Assembly: GCA_039707655.1 (NCBI GenBank) | Contig: CM077665.1 | Span: 308,016,486 to 308,080,485, forward strand | DNA: 64,000 nucleotides | Direction: 5' to 3' | Source: Elymus sibiricus | Lineage: Eukaryota; Streptophyta; Magnoliopsida; Poales; Poaceae | Shown here: positions 57,269-64,000 of the stretch, one piece after another | Numbering within the stretch: position 1 is the first letter of the stretch | How the letters are laid out: every line of letters starts with the position of its first letter | The notes under the pieces: model-generated | Database searches by the model: none | Told to the model about the DNA's origin: nothing | What the model saw: the letters and a program-made list of their open reading frames with translations, nothing else | Made by a program: the position numbers and the translations under genes

Positions 57269-58171
57269 TCAAATATTACAGGCACCAAGAAAAGAAGACA
57301 GGGGATGCCTAGGGGGAGAAGCCGCCGTCAGCACGCGCGCCGCCGGCCGCCTCGGCGTCGGAGTCGTCCTCCCCGCTGGAGGCGGGCCCTGGACGAACCG
57401 CTCCACCATGGACTCCACGTGCGGGCGCACCTCGTCCCGAAGGGGGTGCTGGAGCCCGTCAGGCACAGGCTCCCCGACGCGCCGGAGGTCGAGCTGCGGG
57501 GCGAGGCGGCGCAGGTTGGAGAAGATGAGCGTCAAGGCAAGGTCCAGGAGGTCGCGCGTGTCAGACTCGCTGTCTGCGTTCATGCGGGAGACGCCGGTCT
57601 CCAGCGCCTCCACCACCTTCTGGAAGAATTCAAGGTAGCCCCCGTCGCCGCGCACGTTCGGCGGCGCGGGGGCATCCCCAACAAACCGGCTCACCGCGCC
57701 GGCCGCGCGGCTGGCGATGTCCAGGAACTGCTTGGCGCGTTGGGATTCCAGCAGCCTGGCGTGCGCCGCCTCATCCTGGGCGGCCTGCACGGCGTCGGCC
57801 ACCTCCTGGACCTGGGCCTGGAGGGACGCCAGCTCCGCCCTGGCCTCCGCTTCGCCCCGGAGGGCGGCTTGGAAGGCGGCCTCGGCGGTCGCCAGCCGGG
57901 CCCGCAGTGCCTCCGCTTCTTCCTGAAGCTCGCCAAGCCTGCGCTTCTTGGCCGCAGGCGCCCTGGGAGAAGGAGAGGATCATGCTCGGAACGCTGGGCA
58001 AAGCAACTAAGGAAGAGGGAGGCGGCGGAATACTCACTCGTCGACCATGGCCCAGCGCCGGCGAACTTGCGCCGGCCCTAAGGGCCCCTCACCGCTGCCT
58101 CCGGAGGAGGACAAGAGAGCCGGCGGTGCCGCGCGTTTCCCCGTGCCTGCAGCGCTTCCTCCAGACGCCAT
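57269..58171 (-). CDS. TatL5 antisense spliced gene, 275-aa coiled-coil protein
   Basis: Antisense to the element. Exon 1 58171-58038 (ATG in context CCCATGGCG), donor GTGAGT at 58037-58032, intron of 75 bp, acceptor CTTCTCCCAG ending at 57963, exon 2 57962-57269. Splicing removes an immediate TGA and joins the frames exactly (VDE then APAAKKRR, a basic nuclear-signal-like motif). A heptad-rich coiled coil follows (about residues 55-130), then a globular C-terminal domain (AKQFLDI, GYLEFFQKVVEAL, DLLDLALTLIFSNLRR) and a Pro-rich tail. The exon structure is shared with 24909-26513. A minus TATA box is at 58274-58281. Function unknown; possibly an accessory protein of Tat-lineage antisense ORFs. 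Confidence 0.65.
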
Positions 58172-58273
58172 GGGAGACAAGAAGATAGGAAGAGTAGAGG
58201 GTTTTCTCGGTGGAGCGAAGGAAGCAGGAAGATGCCTCAAGACTACAATGGCCCCCTGCCAGGGGCGGGGCGG

Positions 58274-58281
58274 ATTTATAG
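58274..58281 (-). promoter_or_regulatory. TATA box of the TatL5 antisense gene
   Basis: CTATAAAT on the minus strand, about 105 bp upstream of the ATG at 58171, with GC-rich flanks. It lies in the internal region about 380 bp from the 3' LTR, so the antisense promoter is outside the LTR. Confidence 0.55.
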
Positions 58282-58664
58282 GCGTCACTGCAGCCTAGAG
58301 GCGTCGTGAGAGAGCAGGCGTCGTGCGCCTCTCGGGCGCCGCGAGGCGGTTCGAGCAACGCAGTACCGTCCGTGTCGCCTCTTCTGCCAACTGAAGGGTC
58401 ACATCCGCGTGGCCCGAGGAGTAGAAGCCCGAAGCAGCAGCAGCATTCAAGGAGGGACGATGATGGCAGGCGCTGTGCGCAGGCGTCGTGTCTATTTGAC
58501 TTGGAGCGTCTCCTGACGCCCTCGGGGAGCGGGGGCGTCGCTGCCCAGGCATTCGACGCGTGTAAAGCCTGGCCCGCAGACATTTGGCGGCCCGCGGCGC
58601 TTCGGGCCGTCCTCAAGGCTTCGCCCGGAATCCAGTTCGAGCGCGCCTTGGGCCCGGGGGCTAC

Positions 58665-59574
58665 TGTTGGCGTTCTGGGAACGGGGGTACCCAGACCTGC
58701 CTGCCTGCGGCCTAGGGCGTGGCCCACTTCATCAGCCAAACACAGCCAGGCACGGCCCCACTCAAGACAAGGCCCTCGCGAGGGCCCAAGGCTCGTGAGG
58801 AGGAGCGTCATCAAGACCGGCAAGGGATGGGCCTCCCCAGGCCCCCTCCGGAGCAGCGAAGATCTCTATGCAGAGCCTGGCCTCAGGAGTCAAAGATGAC
58901 GCAAGGAAGGACAGGCGGGCGCCAGCGCGCCAGGCGGCGCAGTTTCCCCTTTGGTGCAAGGGGAGCAAGGACGTACGCGGGTTCCCAAAGCATCCCCCAA
59001 AGGATTACATTCCGGTGCAACAAGACCACGACCACGAGCCCCGCAGGACGGATGTCATCGCCGAGCCCACATCTGCATCATCGACAGCAACTTTGCTGGC
59101 GAAGACCGCCTTTGGGCAGGACGGGCATGTACTCCTATCCCCCTTCAAAATTGGCCGTTGTGGGATCCCTTCCCGCCATTGCGATAAGGGAAGAGAACCC
59201 GGGCCACCGGTATATATAGAGGCTAGGCTGCACCGTAGAGGGGGATCCATAAACCGGCCCATCCACTCATCCATCACCAAGCTGGCAGAGGGCCAAGAGC
59301 ACCTCAGGAGTGCCCTCACGAGGCTCCGAAACACGGTACTAGTTCATCCACCTCACCTCCTCAAGAGGCAATCCACCAAAGCAGGAGTAGGGTATTACAC
59401 TTCGCAGCGGCCCGAACCTGGGTAAACTACCGTGTTCATCTTCTTCCTCGTCATCGCGCAAGTTCTTCGTTGTGTCCATCAAGTAGCGAACTAGGTAGGG
59501 CGAGGCTGCAGGGGATCTTCGCACATGCCCCTGTGTTCGAATCTTAAGGGTTTTGCGGAGCCCGAAATCCGACA
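58665..59574 (+). repeat. TatL5 3' LTR
   Basis: 910 bp, TGTTGGCG..CCGACA, TATA box TATATATA at 59211-59218, preceded by the PPT. Confidence 0.93.
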
Positions 59575-61007
59575 AACTTCAGAGTGTTTAGTTCTTTAGT
59601 TAGTTGTTCTATTTTCATCTTATCATTATCAAATGACTTATCTTGACTAGCATGAGAATTATCAAGTTCATTTTGACTAACATCAGTAGTTTCATCAAAG
59701 AGTAAGTCATCATCACAAAGTAAATCATCTTCATCACTATTGAAATCAAGATACTCGGGGTGTGATACCTTGGGGCCTTTAGCCATGAAGCAACTTCCAC
59801 TCCCTTCATTTGGTGAATCAAATAGATCATAGGAGTCGGTAGTCACTAGTGCAAGTCCGGCAACACCTTCATCTTGACTATAGTCGGAGTTGGAGTGATA
59901 GCTTCTCTCGGAGTTGTTGTCGTAGTCGGAGCCGGAAACCCATTCACCAACATGAGCTTGATGTCTTCTTCTTGTGTAGCTCTTGGTGTACTTGTCCTTC
60001 TTCTCTGAATCCCTACTTCTCCTTGAGGGTCTTAGTTCATAACGATCATCTCTACTCCTTCTCTCTCTTTGAGGTGATTCATTTCATGAGCTTTGTCTTC
60101 TAGGTGACTCTTCTCTTCGTTTGTAGGGAGCCGTGCACTCATTGGAGTAGTGTTCGGGCTTCCCACAATTGTAGCAATTGCGGTCACGACTTGACGAACG
60201 CTTCTCTTCATATCTTGAGTTGGAGCTTCGTTCTTTGCCTCTATTCTTGTAGAACTTGTTGAATTTCTTGACCATGAGGCTTATCTCTTCATTGGTGACA
60301 AGGTTGTCGCTTGAAGTTGCGCGAGGATCACTTGTGGCTTTGTAAGCGCTGTTAGACTTGTTGTGAAGCTCTTCTTTGTCTTTGAGTGTCATCTCATGAG
60401 CAACAATCCTTCCAATGACTTCTGTAGGCTTGAGATCTTTGTAGTTGGGCATCATTTGGATCAATGTGCACACGGTGTCGTATCTCTCATTCAAAGGTCT
60501 AAGTATCTTCTTGATGATGAATTTGTCGGTCATTTCTTCGCTTGCTAAGCCAGCAATCTCATTGGTGATGAGAGCTAGCCTAGAGTACATCTCCGCGACT
60601 CTTTCACCATCCTTCATCTTGAACTTGTCAAGCTGACTTTGAAGAACATCCAGCTTGGATTCTCTCACGGACTCGGTTCCTTCGTGCATATCAACCAAAG
60701 TATCCCAAATCTCTTTTGCATTCTCAAGACAGCTGATTTTGTTGAATTCTTCGGGGCATAGGCAGTTGAAGAGAATGTCGCATGCTTGAGCGTTGTATTG
60801 CAACATATTCAATTCATCCGCGGTCGCTTCACGATCCGGTTCCTTTCCATCACCAAAGAATTCACCTTGCAAGCCAACACGAACAACAGCCCAAACGTCA
60901 GGGTTATGACCAAGAATATGCATTTTCATTTTGTGCTTCCAACTAGAAAAATTAGTGCCATCAAAGTACGGACCTCTACGGTGATAATTTCCCTCACTAG
61001 ACGCCAT
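59575..61007 (-). pseudogene. gag: Cop1 gag, proximal part (one nonsense codon, split by TatL5)
   Basis: ATG at 61007, about 35 bp after the PBS. Copia-type Gag (UBN2-like, PF14223): FDGTNFSSWKHKMKMHI near the N-terminus, AKEIWDTLVDMHEG, SRLALITNEIAGL and ILRPLNERYDTV. A CCHC zinc knuckle follows (CYNCGKPEHYSNEC, about residue 285) for RNA binding. TGA at 60084-60086 ends the first 307 aa, but the same frame stays open to the TatL5 insertion with an acidic region (FNSDEDDLLCDDDLL). The remainder is at 52518-53286. Confidence 0.88.
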
Positions 61008-61041
61008 ACTCTCCTAGGTTGTGAGACCAATGCAATGGAGA

Positions 61042-61060
61042 CCAAAGCTCTGATACCACT
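61042..61060 (-). promoter_or_regulatory. Cop1 primer binding site
   Basis: On the minus strand the LTR end ACA is followed by AG and TGGTATCAGAGCTTTGG, the classic copia PBS complementary to initiator tRNA-Met. Confidence 0.92.
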
Positions 61061-62724
61061 TGTAGGACCAAAAGTATGTCTAGAGGGGGGTGATTAGACT
61101 ACTTGACCAAATAAAAATCTAGCCTTTTTTAAATTTTTAGTGTTGGCAGATTTTAGCATTCATAGTAAGTCAAGTACACCCTACACATGCATGTCTAAGA
61201 GTATAGCAGCGGAAAGTAACAACAAGCATGAGTAGTAAAGGAAGGGTAGGAGGATCAAACGCAATTTGTAGACACGATGATTTTTCCCGTGGTTCCGATA
61301 GGTGGTGCTATCGTACGTCCACGTTTATGGAGTCTTCAACCCACGGAGGGTAACGGTCGCGAGAGTCCACGGAGGGCTCCACCCATGAAGGGTCCACGAA
61401 GTAGCAACCTTGACTATTCCATAACGGCTTCCGTCCACGAAGGACTAACCTCACTATGGGTAGCTCTTCACGAAGTAGGCGATCTCCTTGCCCTTAAAAA
61501 CTTCTTGGTTCAACTCCACAACATGAAGTAGGAGGCTCCCAAGCGACACCTAACCAATCTAGGAGGCACCACCCTCCAAAAGGTAATAGGCTCGGCAATG
61601 TCGATGAACTCATTGCTCTTGTGCTTCAAGATGATAGACTCCTCAACACAAAATCACTCTCTCACAGATTTGGCTTGGTGGAAGAGATGGGATTGGTGGA
61701 AAGCAACTTGGGGAGGCTAGAGATCAAGATTCATATGGTTGGAATGGAATGGCATGATCTCAACACATGAGTAGGTGGCTCTCTCTCAGAAAATGAGATG
61801 GGGCAAGTATGGAATAGTTCTGAGTGCTTCTCTTTCGAGTGGGTGGTGGTGAAGGGGTATATATAGGCATCCCCAAAAATCCAACCGTTACACCTAAAGT
61901 GACCAACTCGGTGATACCGATGTGTGAATCTCGAGGGTACCGAAGTGACCAAAAGGTGACAACTATTGAATCTCGGTGAGACCGATATACAATTCTCGGT
62001 GGTACCGATCAGGTGACCAACGGTCAGATTGCGCAAACTCGGTGACGCCGATCTTCACATCTCAGTGGTACCGATTCTTGACCAAGGCTTACCAGAGAGT
62101 TGGTCCAGAAACTCGGTGGCGCCGATCCACATTTCTCGGTGGTACCGATCAGGTGAATGGCTATCCAGAGAGTTGGTCCAGAAACTCGGTGAGACCGATA
62201 GGCAAATCTTGGTGGTACCGAAGACTGAAGATGGCTAAACAGAAAGTTGGCAACTGAACTCGGTGGCACCAATGCAGAACCGGTTGCACCGACAAGCTAG
62301 GGTTTGGCATGGGTTTGTCTGAGTTTGTATATCGGTGGCACTGAGTGGAAAGTGTTGGTTGCACCGATTTTGGATATTTGACTTTGGACAGACTTTTGTG
62401 GAAGATCTTGTGGGTGTTTTTCGTTACTATCACTTGTGCACGTATGAGCATTTTGTTCACCAACAGTACCTTACCCCCTTTTAATAGCATTGGCTTTCCT
62501 ATGGACTCAAAGTGATTTCTCACAAAGTAAAATGTAGAGTCCTCTTGCTTGAAGCTTTGCCAATCCATTTCCTTGCATCTTGGGGTATCTTCACAATCTC
62601 CACAATCCTTTTGCCAATCCTATCATTGAACTTTTCCTGAAATATGCTTAGTGGAAACATTAGTTCAATGACATATATGTTGTTATTAATTACCAAAACC
62701 ACCAAGGGAGCAAATGTGCTTTCA
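61061..62724 (-). repeat. Cop1 middle LTR (shared)
   Basis: 1664 bp, nearly identical to 46563-48227, with the same palindromic motif cluster and TATA box. PBS and gag lie on its left, PPT and accessory ORF on its right. Confidence 0.9.
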
Positions 62725-64000
62725 ATCTCCCCCTTTTTGGTAATTGATGACAACATATAGATCAAAGCTTCGACATATGATATAAACAATGAATACAATC
62801 GTCACTTTGAGAAGTATGTAATAAGCAAGAGCTCCCCCTAAATTTGTGCATTTTTTTAGATTTGCGTTTGAATGCAAATGCACAATCGATTAGGTGCATG
62901 GGGCACTTCTTCCATGTCACATACAACTTGGTGGTGTGCGAGAATAATAAGAATGAACAACATAGCACAACACAATCAAGCAAAGGTGAATGATCATCTC
63001 ATAAGCAGCATAATGATAGGAAATAGTAGCAGCACACATTATGCGTATGATCAAACACCACATAGTACAACACAAACAAACAAAAAGATCAATTGTTTTT
63101 GAAAAAACGATAAAAACCAAACGCTCTCTCACTCGAAGCCTAAAGATCTATATACACTTCTCCCCCTTTGGCAACAAGTTACCAAAAAGTTCAAAGAGAT
63201 ATAGCTAAACGTTCTTGGGCTGATCTCCTTCGGTTGTTGATGAAGGAGTCAAGAGAATTGCGTCGGCGAAGATCTCTGCCGACGTCGTGGATGGAGTTGG
63301 TGTAGCAACTGGAGGCACTGGAGCTGATGGAGCTGAGGTGACAGTAGCAGGTGCTGATGAAGAGGTCCTCAAATCTGGAGCTGGCACTGTGGCTGATCTG
63401 GCTTGGGTGGTGAAGTGTGTGCCTGGCCTGAGAGGAGAGTCATCCTCATCCTCATCATCATCATATGTAGACCGAGGAAGAGGCATAGAGTCAACTTCCT
63501 TCTTGAGCTCATTGACTGTCTTGGTCAGCCCATCTACCTTGTCATTAAGGGTCTTGATCCTGTTCTCAAAGATCTTGACAAGACTGTTTTGATTGTCCAG
63601 TATGTCCTTGATGTCCTTCTGCATGCCTTGAACGGATGAGATCAAGAGATCCATTTGCTCATTCCTGGATCTAGGGACTTGAGCACTAGTGGCTCTAGCT
63701 GCCTCTGCCTTTGCCTGTGCTTGAGCTGCAGCTGATGTGGGATGTTCTGGGTCCATCACCACAATGTTGTCCTCTAAATCAGGCTGTAGGGGCAAATGGG
63801 GTTTGTCCAGAGCAAAGATGTGCTTCTCCAGCTTGGAGTTGATGAGCATCTGAATGTAGGGTGCATAGCAGCATGAGCGCTTCTGATCAGCAGCAACCCT
63901 CTTCACTGTCTCTATTATCAAGTCCATCACACGTATCCTGGTGTGTCTATCAAGATGGACCAGCATGTTGATTGAATGGCCTCGAATCATCTTCTCATCT
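62725..64000 (-). CDS. Second Cop1 unit: PPT, 3' UTR and C-terminal part of the accessory ORF
   Basis: PPT at 62725-62743. The accessory ORF ends at 63205 and is open to the window edge (about 265 residues visible). It is nearly identical to residues of about 445-707 of the first copy: NMLVHLDRHTRIRVMDLI, CCYAPYIQMLI and the coiled coil are all kept, with a few substitutions and a shorter acidic run. Its start is outside the window. Confidence 0.85.

Larger units (their letters stand above)
53287..59574 (+). mobile_element. TatL5: complete gypsy-type element, 6288 bp, non-autonomous
   Basis: TSD AACTT at 53282-53286 and 59575-59579, inserted in the Cop1 gag. 5' LTR 53287-54214, PBS-like TTTGGTGCGCCAGGTAGGGG, gag-like ORF, repeats, antisense spliced gene, PPT GGGCCCGGGGGCTAC (about 58650-58664), 3' LTR 58665-59574. 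There is no protease, RT, RNase H or integrase. It is the youngest clear insertion in the right block by nesting and serves as reference copy for TatL1, TatL2 and TatL4. Confidence 0.94.
46563..64000 (-). mobile_element. Cop1: tandem copia complex sharing a middle LTR, minus strand, right end outside window
   Basis: From right to left on the minus strand: ORF (partial, to 63205), PPT, LTR 61061-62724, PBS 61042-61060, gag (interrupted by TatL5), non-coding, 707-aa ORF, PPT 48228-48246, LTR 46563-48227. The middle LTR is thus followed by a PBS on one side and preceded by a PPT on the other, serving as 3' LTR of one unit and 5' LTR of the next. GACGC (46558-46562) should be repeated at the unseen right end. 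Integrase, RT and RNase H are absent from the complete unit. Confidence 0.85.

Noticed and set aside
48708..64000. Accessory ORF lying inside a giant Cop1 LTR, since both ends of the element carry it
   Set aside because: The PPT (AAAAAGGGGGAGAT) lies between the ORF and the LTR at both sites (48228 and 62725). The LTR is therefore 1.66 kb and the ORF internal; the second copy belongs to a second tandem unit.

Overview
This window looks like plant nuclear DNA from a large-genome grass, most likely Triticeae (wheat, barley, Aegilops or rye). It is almost wall-to-wall nested LTR retrotransposons plus one CACTA-type DNA transposon. I see no convincing single-copy host gene, tRNA, rRNA or CRISPR. 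Boundaries below were read by eye from LTR ends (TG..CA), target-site duplications (TSDs), primer binding sites (PBS) and polypurine tracts (PPT). Working names are mine: Ath = Athila-like Ty3/gypsy, TatL = GC-rich Ty3/gypsy with antisense genes, Cop = Ty1/copia, Cac = CACTA. Published family names would need a TREP comparison.

Left block (1-27665). TatL2 is the host; its right end ends in an LTR at 26834-27665. Ath1 sits in it (from before position 1 to 22918) and is itself hit three times: by a minus-strand LTR (1-1247), by the complete minus-strand element Ath2 (2556-10846, TSD TAACC), and by TatL1 in its 3' LTR (15900-21826). TatL2 also holds a solo LTR (23155-24728, TSD GTCCC).

Middle block (27666-33950). 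This holds a copia-like LTR scrap, then Cac1 (about 28646-31879) with a four-exon B3-like pseudogene and a 175-bp foldback. Next come a gypsy-type transposon protein scrap with a truncated TatL LTR, and a mosaic with an inverted duplication.

Right block (33951-64000). Ath3 (33951-43389, TSD ATCCA) and TatL4 (from 43656) lie beside or inside a copia integrase scrap (43390-43655). TatL4 is split by Cop1 (46563 to beyond the window), whose gag is split by the complete TatL5 (53287-59574, TSD AACTT). Cop1 is a tandem LTR-internal-LTR-internal complex sharing its middle LTR.

Three themes stand out. (1) No reverse transcriptase or RNase H, and only an integrase scrap of roughly 80 codons, was found in 64 kb, so every complete element looks non-autonomous. 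(2) Accessory genes seem to have their own promoters: in Cop1 a palindromic-motif cluster plus TATA box occurs both in the LTR and upstream of an intact 707-aa ORF, and the Ath elements carry an LTR-like module upstream of their second ORF. (3) The TatL elements carry antisense genes near their 3' LTR. One is a B3-domain-like ORF, and another is a coiled-coil protein whose predicted intron keeps the reading frame and is conserved in position in two different elements.
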